The notes under the pieces are model-generated. The model was not told the DNA's origin, made no database searches, and saw nothing but the letters and a program-made list of their open reading frames with translations. From Oscillospiraceae bacterium (GTDB lineage Bacteria; Bacillota; Clostridia; Oscillospirales; Ruminococcaceae), in the NCBI GenBank assembly GCA_017465665.1, contig JAFTVU010000007.1:1-64000 (forward strand): DNA of 64,000 nt, in the 5' to 3' direction. Made by a program: the position numbers and the translations under genes. The stretch's first letter is position 1; every line of letters begins with the position of its first letter. Shown piece by piece: positions 1-9,437 of the stretch.

Positions 1-2
1 AG

Positions 3-521
3 AATATGCTCACGGCAGAGTTTTTCTACAAGGAGCTGCTGAAGTTTGACGGCTTTATGCTGCATTCCTCGGCGGTGGTGGTGGACGGCAGGGCGTATCT
101 GTTCTCCGCTCCCAGCGGCACGGGAAAATCCACGCACACCTCGCTTTGGCTGAAAGCTTTCGGCGAGCGTGCGTATATACTCAACGACGACAAGCCTGCC
201 CTGCGCTTTTTTGAAAGCGGAGAGGTCATCGCCTACGGCACGCCCTGGAGCGGAAAATCCGATCTGAATGTAAATATCGGAGTACCTGTGCAAGGTATCT
301 GCGTGCTGGAGCGTGCACAGGAGAATTTCATCGTACCTATGTCCGATGGCGACGCGGCGTTTGGCATACTGAACCAGACGATACGTCCCACGGAGGAAAG
401 CGCAATGCTGCGGCTGCTTGATTATGTTGACAGGCTGGTAAGCTCCGTGCCTGTGTGGCGGATGGGCTGCAATATCTCGGTGGAAGCGGCGCAGATCGCT
501 TATGATGCGATGTCGGAATAA
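3..521 (+). CDS. HPr-kinase-like P-loop protein, 5' truncated
   Basis: This reading frame is open to the left window edge, so the N-terminus is missing; an internal ATG lies at position 6. The visible part has a Walker A loop (SAPSGTGKST) near residue 35 and a following LNDDKPA segment, the arrangement of HPr serine kinase C-terminal/PEPCK-type folds. From family knowledge, such orphan HprK-like proteins in Clostridia often accompany PqqD-like or polysaccharide genes; the substrate is unknown. The next genes on the same strand concern cell-surface polymers, but a 475-bp gap with its own promoter separates them. It is not the canonical HprK of carbon catabolite control, since the usual HprK signature was not recognised. 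Confidence 0.6.
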   Translation, partial: NMLTAEFFYKELLKFDGFMLHSSAVVVDGRAYLFSAPSGTGKSTHTSLWLKAFGERAYILNDDKPALRFFESGEVIAYGTPWSGKSDLNVNIGVPVQGICVLERAQENFIVPMSDGDAAFGILNQTIRPTEESAMLRLLDYVDRLVSSVPVWRMGCNISVEAAQIAYDAMSE

Positions 522-996
522 CTGTTGAGATATGATCGTTGATCGTTCTTCTGTGGATGTGATCATAACATTCGCCTGTACGGACAGATCTGTAGTTTAA
601 ACTTGACAATACCGTCAAAAAATGTTATAATGTATAATATTGTGTAGTGTTTTGTCGCTGTGACGGAACACGGAATATATAAGGATGAATTTGATATAAA
701 TTTTCTTCAGAGCATCATGTTTTTTGTGATTTCTGTGCGGAAATAGTAAACGAAACGGAGTGCCCGTATGCCGCTGTTTCGGAAAGGTGACCTGTTGGAA
801 ATGATTTGAATAAATTACTTCCTGCTAAGATCATGGGAAGTAATTGTTATTAAGAACGGTCAACGGCTATATGTATAATCATTGACGATATCAAACATTG
901 CATTTCTCTGTATGGATATGTTTTTGCGTCAGTTCGGTATCTGAAGAGAGCATTATTTTGTCGATATATATATAACTTTTTTATTGAGGTGTACTT
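522..996 (+). promoter_or_regulatory. Intergenic region with strong promoter and long leader
   Basis: A consensus promoter sits at 603-631, leaving a leader of about 360 nt before the start at 997. The leader holds a perfect 10-bp stem (813-822 with 836-845, loop of 13) that is not followed by a T-run, and short open frames of 4 and 13 codons. I recognise no riboswitch class in it. Confidence 0.45.
603..631 (+). promoter_or_regulatory. Promoter TTGACA-17-TATAAT
   Basis: Perfect sigma-A consensus: -35 TTGACA at 603-608, 17-bp spacer, -10 TATAAT at 626-631. It points to the polysaccharide genes that begin at 997. Confidence 0.85.
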
Positions 997-2469
997 ATGA
1001 GAAAAGCAATGAAAGACAATATCATGGGTGTATTCAGGACGATGTATGAGGCTCATGGTATAATCAGGCAGTATATAAATGATGATATGCGTGAAAACGC
1101 TTACGAGTTATTGTGTGATTGTCAGAACACGGCTGTTGAGCTGGGCAACACGATATATGAGGTAGAAAACGATAGCTTTGACGGTCTGCATTTCTTTGAG
1201 GAATATTGCGAGACAGTTTATCAGACAGCCATCAGTACGGATATCAGCGGAGAAGCGGCACAATCACTGTTGGATGAGAAATTAAATGCTGCTGAGGCGG
1301 CTGCAGAGAAGATCCCTGCTAAGCTCGAGGTGGTCTTTTTACCATACAAGGCTTCTATGTGGGATTCGCTTGAAAGTATCTGGCGTGCTGCGGATGCGGA
1401 TCCCGAGTGCAACGCTCGTGTAATTCCGATACCATACTATGACAGAAAGCCCGATCATTCATTTGGCATGATGCACTATGAGGGCAAGGATTTCCCGGAC
1501 TATGTTCCGATAACCCACTATACAGAGTATGATATTGAAAGCAATCAGCCTGATATTATCTACATACATAACCCTTACGATGACTGTAATTATGTTACCA
1601 GTGTTGCGCCTGAGTATTATTCGTTCGAACTCAGAAAGCATACACCTATGCTGGTATATGTACTGTATTATCTTTCAAGCTCCTATAAAGACCGACAGAG
1701 TGGTGCTGTTATGTACAGCGCGTATAATCATGTGGATAAGATAGTTATTCCTACACAAGGCCACAAGGAATGCCATCCGCGTGATTCTGTGCCCTATGAT
1801 AAATTCATGGTGCTTGGCAGCCCTAAGATCGACTATATCGTGAATCAGCTCGATAAGGAAGAGATCCCTGCCGAATGGACAGAGCGATGCAACGGCCGAA
1901 AGGTAATATTAATGAATTCAACGATCGGTCAGCTGCTTAATGATGAATATTGGTGCAACAGCATGTATGACCTGATGAAGTCGTTTGATGACATTGATGA
2001 TTGTATCCTTTTATGGCGCCCACATCCGCTGCTTAAGGCAACTGTATCTTCCATGCGGCCTGATATTGAAAAAGAATATGACAACCTGGTCGCTGCAATG
2101 GCAGATCATAAGAACATTATAATTGATACAAATCCGTCTGTATATCCTGCGATGAAATTATCAGACGCATTGATAAGCGATTACAGCTCCATCGTTATGC
2201 AGTACGCTTTCACTGGAAAGCCTGCACTGCTTACTGTCCAGAAATCATCAGACAAAGATAATATGTATGTTTGTATGGATTATTTCCAGAATTACTTTAT
2301 GGAGGATGGCGTGACGATCAAGGATTTTGTTGATATCGTGATAAATGATCGGGACGAATTTAAGAATACACGCATAAGCGCGATATCTGCAGATACAGCC
2401 AATCCGGACGGCAGTTGTGGCAGTAAGGTGCACGAAGAGATCAAAAGTGTTTTTAATGCAATCGGATAA
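997..2469 (+). CDS. CDP-glycerol glycerophosphotransferase family protein
   Basis: The 490-residue protein has the C-terminal half typical of CDP-glycerol:poly(glycerophosphate) glycerophosphotransferases (TagB/TagF type): a LLWRPHPLL segment near residue 345 and a SDALISDYSSIVMQYAFTGK segment near residue 390, with the conserved Asp-Ser-Ser. Residues 1-110 are an alpha-helical extension without a recognised domain. This family transfers glycerol-phosphate or related alcohol-phosphates to surface polymers, so a role in teichoic-acid-like or capsule decoration is likely. The ATG at 997 is preceded by GAGGTG. It heads a three-gene run with the pyruvyl transferase and the FrhB-type protein. The exact donor and acceptor cannot be read from sequence. 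Confidence 0.75.
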   Translation: MRKAMKDNIMGVFRTMYEAHGIIRQYINDDMRENAYELLCDCQNTAVELGNTIYEVENDSFDGLHFFEEYCETVYQTAISTDISGEAAQSLLDEKLNAAEAAAEKIPAKLEVVFLPYKASMWDSLESIWRAADADPECNARVIPIPYYDRKPDHSFGMMHYEGKDFPDYVPITHYTEYDIESNQPDIIYIHNPYDDCNYVTSVAPEYYSFELRKHTPMLVYVLYYLSSSYKDRQSGAVMYSAYNHVDKIVIPTQGHKECHPRDSVPYDKFMVLGSPKIDYIVNQLDKEEIPAEWTERCNGRKVILMNSTIGQLLNDEYWCNSMYDLMKSFDDIDDCILLWRPHPLLKATVSSMRPDIEKEYDNLVAAMADHKNIIIDTNPSVYPAMKLSDALISDYSSIVMQYAFTGKPALLTVQKSSDKDNMYVCMDYFQNYFMEDGVTIKDFVDIVINDRDEFKNTRISAISADTANPDGSCGSKVHEEIKSVFNAIG

Positions 2470-2505
2470 GCTTACGATCGTAAAATACGCGAAGGGATAA
2501 TAATA

Positions 2506-3603
2506 ATGAAAAAATACGGAATAGTAACCTACACAATTTATTTTAATTTTGTTAATTACGGCTCAATGCTGCAATGCTACGCTGTGCAGCAGACGCTGAA
2601 CAAGCTGGGTGTTGATAATGTGGTAGTAGATTACTGCAATGATACTCTGCTTACAAAGGATATGGATGATCCGCTGAAAAATATGCTTGACAAGCGTCTG
2701 AGCAGCAGACTCGGTTGTTGGCTCAGCTATCCGCATATACGTAAGGCTAACAGAAAATTTTATGATTTCTGGAATACACGCTATCGTAAGACCGATAAGT
2801 TATACACCTCTCAGAATTTCAACGAGCTGGAGTTTGACGGATTTATATGCGGCGGCGATACTATCTGGGATACAAAAGAATCCGCTGGCTTTGACCGTGG
2901 CTTTTTCGCCGATTTTGACTGCATGCATGGCAAGCATAACATTACGTTCTCTCAGAGTGTAGGCGATAGTCCTTTTGCTGAGGAGGATCGCAGTGAACTC
3001 ACTCGTTTGCTTAAGAATTTCAAGCATATATCTTTGCGTGAGACCAATCATATGGGTATAATCGATACCTGTACAGAACTGCCGATAAACTCAACTATTG
3101 ATCCTACTCTGCTTCTGGATCGCAGTGATTATGAAAAAATCATAAAGGAAGAAAAGCAGAAAAAGCCTTATATACTGCTGTATTCAAGATCGTACAACGC
3201 CGAAATGAACAAGTTTGCGGATAAGCTCGCCAAAAAGCACAAACTCAAGGTGATAGATATAAGCCTTAGAATACAGAATTTCTATAAGCATAAAATGGCA
3301 TATAATACAAGCGTTGAGGAGTTCCTCGGACTTGTCAAGAATGCAGAGTATGTAGTTACAAACTCTTACCATGGCATGATTTTCGCTATGCAGTTCAGAC
3401 GTGAATTTTACGTTTTCTCACGCCCTGGCTGCTTTAACAAGATCAAGACGCTGCTGGAGATAGCAGCGATCGAGAGTCGTATGCTTACTGTGTGTGAAAA
3501 CGATGAGCAGGAAAAGATCGATTATGATGACGTATGGGAGCGTATAGCTGTAAAACGTGCCGATACTATTGCTTATCTTAAGGAGGCGCTGAATATTGAC
3601 TGA
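2506..3603 (+). CDS. Polysaccharide pyruvyl transferase family protein
   Basis: The 365-residue protein starts with MKKYGIVTYTIYFNFVNYGS, the N-terminal glycosyltransferase-B-like pattern of the pyruvyl transferase family (CsaB/WcaK type). It continues with a central GGDTIWD motif near residue 110 and a late TNSYHGMIFAMQF motif near residue 285, both typical of the family. These enzymes add ketal-pyruvate from PEP to sugars of exopolysaccharides or secondary cell-wall polymers. It lies 36 bp after the previous gene and overlaps the next by 8 bp, so the three are very likely one operon. The combination with an FrhB-type Fe-S protein is common in polysaccharide clusters of gut Clostridia and Bacteroidetes. 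Confidence 0.8.
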   Translation: MKKYGIVTYTIYFNFVNYGSMLQCYAVQQTLNKLGVDNVVVDYCNDTLLTKDMDDPLKNMLDKRLSSRLGCWLSYPHIRKANRKFYDFWNTRYRKTDKLYTSQNFNELEFDGFICGGDTIWDTKESAGFDRGFFADFDCMHGKHNITFSQSVGDSPFAEEDRSELTRLLKNFKHISLRETNHMGIIDTCTELPINSTIDPTLLLDRSDYEKIIKEEKQKKPYILLYSRSYNAEMNKFADKLAKKHKLKVIDISLRIQNFYKHKMAYNTSVEEFLGLVKNAEYVVTNSYHGMIFAMQFRREFYVFSRPGCFNKIKTLLEIAAIESRMLTVCENDEQEKIDYDDVWERIAVKRADTIAYLKEALNID

Positions 3604-4816
3604 GCGCGGGACTTATCTTTCAACGAAGAACAGATCCCAATGTACGGGATGTGAAGCATGCGTTCAGATATGTGCTCCAGGCGCAATTTCAATGCAGACT
3701 GACAGTGAGGGCTTTCGCTACCCTGTTATAGATAAAGCTAAGTGCGTTGAATGCGGCAGATGTGTTGAGCGTTGTCCCTCGGGCGAGATGGAGCTGTTTT
3801 ATCAGAATGAACAGCATTGCTTCGGAGGATATTCCAATGACATCGAGGTACTGCAGAAAAGTACTTCGGGCGGTGCGTTTTCCGAAATAGTTAAATCATG
3901 GTGTGATGAGAACTATGTTGTCTTCGGCGCAGTGCAGAATGAGCAGCTGGTAGTTGAGCATACATATATTACTGATATTGCCGATCTTGATATTCTGAGA
4001 AGATCAAAATATTCTCAAAGCAGGATAGGAACGGCCTTCTGCGATTGCAAGAGATTTCTTGACGAGGGTAAAAAGGTGCTGTTCTCTGGTACACCGTGCC
4101 AGATCGCAGGATTGAAAGCATATCTCGGCGGAAAGGAATATCCGCGGCTTCTCACTATTGATGTTGTGTGTGAGGGTGTTCCGTCCCCGAAATATATGCA
4201 AAGCTATATGACGTATCTTGAGGAAAAGCACAAAAGCAAAATAGTATCTCTTGATTACAGAGATAAAGACACAGACAGATGGGATTTTGAAGTGATGTCT
4301 GTGTTGTTTGAAAACGGAAAAACATATAAAATAGACCGTTGGTTCAATCCGTTCTGGGATATATGGCTCAATCATATTATGTCACGCCCGTCCTGTTATG
4401 AGTGTCTGTACACTTCCACAAACAGAGTATCTGATATTACTATCGGAGATCTTTGGGGAGTGCATATATTCTGCCCTGATCTATACAACGATAACAGAGG
4501 CTCATCCCTCATGCTGTGCAATACAGAAAAGGGTCTTGCAGTATTGAACAATGCAAAAGAGCGGATGACTATGCGCGAATTGGAGCTGGATACAGTTCGG
4601 AATTATTCAGCGCCTATGAGAAAGCGTATCCCTTATAACGAGCATCGTGAAGAATTTATGAATGATATTGATACGATGCCTTTCATTGCGCTAAAAAAGA
4701 AATGGTATCGGAAGCCTTCCATAAAGCTACTTATCAGTAAATATGTATATGGAAGCAACAGGCAGAAGGTCAACCGCTATCTCAGAAAGCAAAAGCGCAG
4801 CAATAAAAAAGGTTAA
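3596..4816 (+). CDS. Coenzyme F420 hydrogenase/dehydrogenase beta-subunit family Fe-S protein
   Basis: The 406-residue protein opens with two [4Fe-4S] ferredoxin motifs (CTGCEACVQICAPGAI and CVECGRCVERCP, residues about 16-62). An FrhB-like N- and C-terminal region follows, with FSGTPCQIAGLKAYL near residue 160 and DITIGDLWG near residue 280. In polysaccharide loci such proteins are thought to be oxidoreductases acting on sugar or pyruvylated intermediates; F420 itself is not expected in this organism. The start is TTG at 3596, chosen because AGGAGG lies 9 nt upstream inside the previous gene. The reading frame overlaps the pyruvyl transferase gene by 8 bp, which suggests translational coupling. 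Confidence 0.8.
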   Translation: MTERGTYLSTKNRSQCTGCEACVQICAPGAISMQTDSEGFRYPVIDKAKCVECGRCVERCPSGEMELFYQNEQHCFGGYSNDIEVLQKSTSGGAFSEIVKSWCDENYVVFGAVQNEQLVVEHTYITDIADLDILRRSKYSQSRIGTAFCDCKRFLDEGKKVLFSGTPCQIAGLKAYLGGKEYPRLLTIDVVCEGVPSPKYMQSYMTYLEEKHKSKIVSLDYRDKDTDRWDFEVMSVLFENGKTYKIDRWFNPFWDIWLNHIMSRPSCYECLYTSTNRVSDITIGDLWGVHIFCPDLYNDNRGSSLMLCNTEKGLAVLNNAKERMTMRELELDTVRNYSAPMRKRIPYNEHREEFMNDIDTMPFIALKKKWYRKPSIKLLISKYVYGSNRQKVNRYLRKQKRSNKKG

Positions 4817-5324
4817 TATTTGAGTGTTGTGTAAAACAGAACAGGTTATCACTCCTTTCGGTTCACCGACAGCGGAAGTCTGAAAAATATGGAAAGGAGC
4901 TTCCGCTTAAAGAAAGAAGTGGAGTATATGTAGGCCATGCTTTGTTGACAGACTTGATGAAATGATCGATGAGTTGATGTGTGATACGTATTATCAATAC
5001 TATTGATATACGGAATGTGCCGGTTTGAAATAGACTATTTCAACGACTATGAGCTTATCTTTAACTATATTGGATCAAGTCATAAGGTCAATTCTCAAAA
5101 CATATAATTCAGCTCATCTAAAAATAATATGCACCCCAAAAGGACGGAACACTTTTGGGGTGCATTTTTTATAGCCTAAACAAGGAAAAAAGAAGCGATG
5201 GTGCTCTGATGATCATGCCTGTTTGTAAAAGAAATGATCCTGCAAAAAGGAATGAGTACGATTAAAACCGAACCCATTCGTAATTATTTAATATGCTACA
5301 TAGGCTGTCGGCTTGCTGATCTTT
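4817..5324. other. Intergenic region with possible gene remnant
   Basis: This 508-bp stretch has no convincing complete gene. Two short peptides in different frames (about 4938-5006 and 4985-5107, the second containing FEIDYFNDYELIFNYIG) look protein-like and may be remains of a frameshifted gene. The right part holds a strong terminator at 5131-5169. Confidence 0.3.
5131..5169. terminator. Rho-independent terminator
   Basis: A perfect 12-bp stem GCACCCCAAAAG/CTTTTGGGGTGC (5131-5142 with 5152-5163) is followed by a T-run. It ends plus-strand transcription from the polysaccharide operon and may also serve the convergent gene at 5325. Confidence 0.8.
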
Positions 5325-6446
5325 TTATAAGCTGAGATAATATTGCTTCAGCTCTTCTGCGGCAGTACGGATATCATATCCCGCAGAAGCAAGCTGTTCT
5401 GCGCCCTTTTCGTTGCGAAGCCTTGCACAGCATATTGCGGCGCACGCCCAGTCGTCAGACGGGGTCTTCAGGCTCAGATACTGAGCGCTGTCGGTGAGCT
5501 TTGCTTCCGCAGTGACCTTATCTGAGAACAGGCAGTACAGACCTGCTGCCTGCGCTTCCACTCCCACGACGGGAAGCCCCTCGTAATTTGATGGCAGAAG
5601 AAAGCAGTCAAACACGCTGTAAAGCGCTTCGGGATCATCTCGGTGTCCCGCAAAAATGACCTTGTCCGTAAGCCCTGCCGCCATCACTCGCGCCTGGATA
5701 TACTCCTTATCCTTTCCGCTTCCTGCCATTATAAGAACGGAATCCTTGTGCTGCTTTACTATATCCTTGAAAATATCTACAAGAAAGCTCTGATTCTTCT
5801 GTGGACAGAATCCTCCGATATGTCCGAATACGAGTGAATGCTCGGGGATATCCAGCTCTTTGCGAAGAGTCGTGCGCCTTTCCTTATCATAACGGAATTT
5901 ATTTATATCCACCGCATTGCGTGCTATTCTGGCTACCTTTACAGGCGGAGCGGCTTCGTTAAGCGAGCATATCGGTACAGCGCCGTACATCCACCTTGCC
6001 GAAAGCTCCGAGCAGGCGATGTATTCCGTTGCATATCTCTTTGCAAACGGCTTCAGCATGGCTTTTGCGGCATTGCGTAATAATTCTCTGCTTCCGCCCG
6101 AGGTGCTGTGGTTATGAAGTATCCTCACGCGGACGCCTGCTTTTTTTGCTGCTCTCAGTGCAAAGCCCGATAAGGTGCTGAGATGACAGTGCACTATATC
6201 ATAGCCGTTTTCTTCCAGCAGCTTTCTGAGCACTTTCATATATCTGAAAGGACGCTTCAGCGAGGGCAGCACGAATATCCTGCCGCCGAGTGACTTTATC
6301 TCTTCCACAGGGACTTTGACTGAGCCCTTGAACATAAAAAAATCAAACTGCACGCTCTCGCGGTCAATGGCGCTGTAGTAGTTCATCACCATCTTATCTG
6401 CATCGCCGCCGTTCATCTTTCCGAGTATCTGGGCAACTCTTATCAT
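5325..6446 (-). CDS. Glycosyltransferase family 4 protein
   Basis: The 373-residue protein is a GT-B fold retaining glycosyltransferase. Its N-terminus (RVAQILGKMNGGDADKMVMN) is typical of capsular/EPS GT4 enzymes. A VFGHIGGFCPQKNQ segment near residue 205 begins the nucleotide-sugar domain, and PSNYEGLPVVGVEAQAAG near residue 285 is the donor-binding EX7E-like region. It transfers a sugar from a nucleotide donor to a surface polysaccharide intermediate on the cytoplasmic side; the sugar is unknown. It is transcribed convergently with the polysaccharide operon and has its own promoter at 6477-6505. Confidence 0.8.
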   Translation of the reverse strand: MIRVAQILGKMNGGDADKMVMNYYSAIDRESVQFDFFMFKGSVKVPVEEIKSLGGRIFVLPSLKRPFRYMKVLRKLLEENGYDIVHCHLSTLSGFALRAAKKAGVRVRILHNHSTSGGSRELLRNAAKAMLKPFAKRYATEYIACSELSARWMYGAVPICSLNEAAPPVKVARIARNAVDINKFRYDKERRTTLRKELDIPEHSLVFGHIGGFCPQKNQSFLVDIFKDIVKQHKDSVLIMAGSGKDKEYIQARVMAAGLTDKVIFAGHRDDPEALYSVFDCFLLPSNYEGLPVVGVEAQAAGLYCLFSDKVTAEAKLTDSAQYLSLKTPSDDWACAAICCARLRNEKGAEQLASAGYDIRTAAEELKQYYLSL

Positions 6447-6476
6447 ACAGCGCCTCCCTATGATCTGATATTTTCA

Positions 6477-6505
6477 ATTGTACCACAATCGGTGTTTTTT
6501 GGCAA
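6477..6505 (-). promoter_or_regulatory. Promoter TTGCCA-17-TACAAT (extended -10)
   Basis: On the minus strand, -35 TTGCCA (6500-6505), a 17-bp spacer ending in TGG, and -10 TACAAT (6477-6482). It drives the GT4 gene. Confidence 0.7.
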
Positions 6506-6630
6506 TAGTATACGGTATTTTTCCTGAAAAACCGTTTTTTGCTGAATATTCCGTTCAGTATCAGGCAAAAATACTGACACGATCTCATTTTGAGAGCGTT
6601 CCATACCATGATCATGAAAGGAATAACAGC

Positions 6631-7350
6631 ATGAAAAAGTCAAAAAGATCACTTCCTGCAGGCAAGGGCATGGCGATTGCCGTTGTTCTCGGCATTGCGG
6701 CTGTGAGCATCGCTTCGCTCACGGCATATTACCGCACTATGGATAGTCTGACCCCTACGGAGGATGAGGATACATCCTCGCAGAATACCTGGGTGTTTGA
6801 AGCAGGGCTGGACGACAGCGATGACGTTCCTGTGAACAACACAAGAAACGATGTTCCCAAAGAGCCCGAGCTCAGAGAGGCGGCAGATGATGTGACTATC
6901 GAAGCCGAGGAGGCTAACAAGCCTGTGGTTATCGAAGCGCGCAATATCATGCCTGTGAACGGCGAGATCTCACATCCGTTCAGTAACGGCGAGCTTGTGA
7001 AATCCGAGACGCTTGGCGTCTGGAAAACGCACGATGGCTGTGATATCCTCTGTCCGCTGGATACAGAGGTGAAGTCCATGTCCTCGGGAGTTGTAAAGGA
7101 GATCAGGGAAGACCCTCTGTGGGGCGTGTGCGTGGTAGTAGAGCAGACCAACGGTCTTGAGGTGCATTACTGCGGCCTTGCAAAGGAGCTGGATATCAAG
7201 ACGGGACAGAACGTACAGGAGGGCGCAGTCATCGGCAGAACATCGGATACCTGTCAGGCTGAGATACTTCAGGAGCCTCACCTGCACCTTGCAGTGAAGC
7301 AGGGCGGAAAGTGGATCGATCCCATGTCTGTCATCACACCTGCCGAGTAA
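6631..7350 (+). CDS. M23 family metallopeptidase-like protein (SpoIIQ/LytM type)
   Basis: The 239-residue protein has a short basic N-terminus and one membrane segment (residues about 13-33), then a polar acidic linker, then an M23 domain (residues about 115-235). The metal ligands look intact: H and D of THDGCD near residue 136 and the HLH of PHLHLAV near residue 220. It is therefore membrane-anchored with the catalytic domain outside the membrane, acting on peptidoglycan cross-links, in the style of SpoIIQ or LytM proteins. The start at 6631 was chosen over an upstream in-frame start because GAAAGGA precedes it and the membrane segment then lies at the N-terminus. A role in sporulation cannot be decided from this window. 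Confidence 0.75.
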   Translation: MKKSKRSLPAGKGMAIAVVLGIAAVSIASLTAYYRTMDSLTPTEDEDTSSQNTWVFEAGLDDSDDVPVNNTRNDVPKEPELREAADDVTIEAEEANKPVVIEARNIMPVNGEISHPFSNGELVKSETLGVWKTHDGCDILCPLDTEVKSMSSGVVKEIREDPLWGVCVVVEQTNGLEVHYCGLAKELDIKTGQNVQEGAVIGRTSDTCQAEILQEPHLHLAVKQGGKWIDPMSVITPAE

Positions 7351-7524
7351 GAGGGAAGCAGATATTTATAAGCCGCTCACATGGCGGCTTTACATACATT
7401 TTACATTTATTTGCCGCAGTTTTTACAATTCCTTGCCGATAATACGCAAAATCTACAAAAAATAAATAGTTGCATAAGTTAAATTATAGATAATGGGGAA
7501 TTTTAAAAAATATATAAAAACCAC

Positions 7525-7553
7525 TGTACATTTTGTGAAAAATCCTGTATAAT
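7525..7553 (+). promoter_or_regulatory. Probable promoter TGTACA-17-TATAAT
   Basis: A perfect -10 TATAAT (7548-7553) lies 17 bp after a weak -35 TGTACA (7525-7530), 74 bp before the Na/Pi cotransporter start. Confidence 0.5.
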
Positions 7554-7626
7554 GAAATTGTTTGACAAAATGGCTGAATTTAAAAGACAATAAAGAAAGA
7601 TTGTCAATTTTTACAGGAGAAAAGCT

Positions 7627-9390
7627 ATGACGATTTATAATGTTCTTGATATGCTGGGCGGACTTGCCCTGTTCCTTTTCGGAATGCACATTCTGAGTGG
7701 AGCTCTTGAAAAACTGGCAGGCGGTAATCTTGAGCGCTGGCTTGAGAAACTTACCAGCAATCCTGTTAAGGGCGTTTTGCTTGGTGCGGGCGTTACTGCT
7801 CTGATCCAGTCCTCTGCGGCTACCACCGTAATGCTGGTTGGCTTTGTAAACTCAGGTATTATGAAGCTGGCACAGGCTATTGGCGTTATCATGGGTGCGA
7901 ATATCGGTACAACAGCCACTGCATGGCTGCTGAGCCTTTCTTCCATCAGCGGAAGCGGCATCCTTAATCTTTTCAAGCCCACCACCTTTACACCTATACT
8001 CGCTGTGATAGGTATTGTTCTGGTAATGTTCATAAAGTCTGACAAGAAGAACACTCTCGGACTTGTTTTTCTGGGCTTCGCTACATTGATGTTCGGTATG
8101 TCAGCAATGTCTGCCGCTGTTAAACCTCTTGAGGGTAATGAGCAGTTCTGTAGCATAATGACTGCATTCTCCAATCCCATCCTTGGCGTTATCGTGGGTG
8201 CTCTTATGACTGCTGCTTTACAGTCGTCGTCTGTTTCTGTCGGTATCCTGCAGTCGCTTTCAAATGCAACAGGCGGTATTACTTATGCTATTGCACTTCC
8301 CATCGTTCTCGGTTCCAACATTGGTTCTTGTGTTACAGCGATGATATCTTCCATAGGTGCGAACAAATCCGCAAGACGTGTTGCGATAGTTCATCTATTC
8401 TTCAACATTATCGGAACACTGCTCTTCCTTTCACTGTTCTATCTGCTCAATGCATTCTTGCACTTTACATTCTTAGATGATGTGCTTAATTCCACAGGTA
8501 TCGCAGTTATCCATACAGTATTCAATGTGCTTGCAACTTCTGCGTTCCTGCCATTTACAAAGCAGATCGAAATGCTTGCCTGCCGTGTTATCAAGGATGA
8601 CCCCAACGAGGAGAATACACAGATACTGCTGGACGAGCGTCTGCTGAAGACACCCTCCGTTGCTATAGAGCAGTGCAGAAGCGTTGCTATCAGAATGGCA
8701 AAGCTCACACGCAAAACCATACTCAGCTCTCTTGATATCCTTGAGAATTACGATCAGAAGAGGACGATGGAGATCGTTGAGAACGAGCATACTATAGATA
8801 TCTTCGAGGATAAGATCGGCTCTTATCTGCTGAAGATAAGCTCCAAGGATCTTTCCGAGCATGACAGTAAGGTGGTTACCAAGCTGCTTCATACCATCGG
8901 TGACCTTGAGCGAATCTCTGACCATGCCGTAAACGTTGTTGAGGCTGCTGAGGAGATGTATCAGAAGAAGATCAAGTTCTCCGATGAGGCTTCTGCTGAG
9001 ATAGGCATTATCAAGGCTGCTGTTGCGGAGATACTGGACAAGGCTATCGAGGCGTTTATCAACTACGATATCTCTCTTGCAAAGGAAGTTGAGCCGCTGG
9101 AGGACGTTATTGACGAGCTGCGTACAGATCTCAAGATGCGCCATATCGAGCGCCTGCGTGAGGGCAAGTGCACTATCGAGCTGGGCTTCATCCTTACAGA
9201 CCTGCTCACGAACCTTGAGCGTGTATCGGATCACTGCTCCAACATTGCGGTGTGCATGATCCAGGTCAAGGAGAACAACATGGATACTCACGAGTACATG
9301 ACAGAGCTGAAGCGCTCCGAGGATTCCGAGTTCGTGAAAGCTCTCAACGAATACAAGCAGAAGTATACGCTTCCTGCTGCCGAAGCATAA
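7627..9390 (+). CDS. Na/Pi cotransporter family protein with PhoU-like domain
   Basis: The 587-residue protein has two Na/Pi-cotransporter repeats, each with a QSS motif (LIQSSAATTVML near residue 60 and LQSSSVSVGIL near residue 200), in a set of about eight membrane segments up to residue 320. Residues about 345-560 are helical and PhoU-like (two three-helix units with E/D-rich metal-binding patterns such as LERISDHAVNVVEAAEE). It imports phosphate with sodium, and the PhoU part probably tunes transport or signalling. AGGAGA precedes the start. The gene is monocistronic: own promoter, and a terminator right after the stop. Confidence 0.9.
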   Translation: MTIYNVLDMLGGLALFLFGMHILSGALEKLAGGNLERWLEKLTSNPVKGVLLGAGVTALIQSSAATTVMLVGFVNSGIMKLAQAIGVIMGANIGTTATAWLLSLSSISGSGILNLFKPTTFTPILAVIGIVLVMFIKSDKKNTLGLVFLGFATLMFGMSAMSAAVKPLEGNEQFCSIMTAFSNPILGVIVGALMTAALQSSSVSVGILQSLSNATGGITYAIALPIVLGSNIGSCVTAMISSIGANKSARRVAIVHLFFNIIGTLLFLSLFYLLNAFLHFTFLDDVLNSTGIAVIHTVFNVLATSAFLPFTKQIEMLACRVIKDDPNEENTQILLDERLLKTPSVAIEQCRSVAIRMAKLTRKTILSSLDILENYDQKRTMEIVENEHTIDIFEDKIGSYLLKISSKDLSEHDSKVVTKLLHTIGDLERISDHAVNVVEAAEEMYQKKIKFSDEASAEIGIIKAAVAEILDKAIEAFINYDISLAKEVEPLEDVIDELRTDLKMRHIERLREGKCTIELGFILTDLLTNLERVSDHCSNIAVCMIQVKENNMDTHEYMTELKRSEDSEFVKALNEYKQKYTLPAAEA

Positions 9391-9392
9391 TA

Positions 9393-9421
9393 TAAAAGCC
9401 CGAGATCTCTCGGGCTTTTTT
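9393..9421. terminator. Terminator between convergent genes
   Basis: Hairpin AAAGCCCGAGA/TCTCGGGCTTT with a T-run, three bases after the Na/Pi gene stop. The A-rich left flank also makes it usable for the minus-strand symporter gene. Confidence 0.85.
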
Positions 9422-9437
9422 GCTGCCTGTGGGCGGC

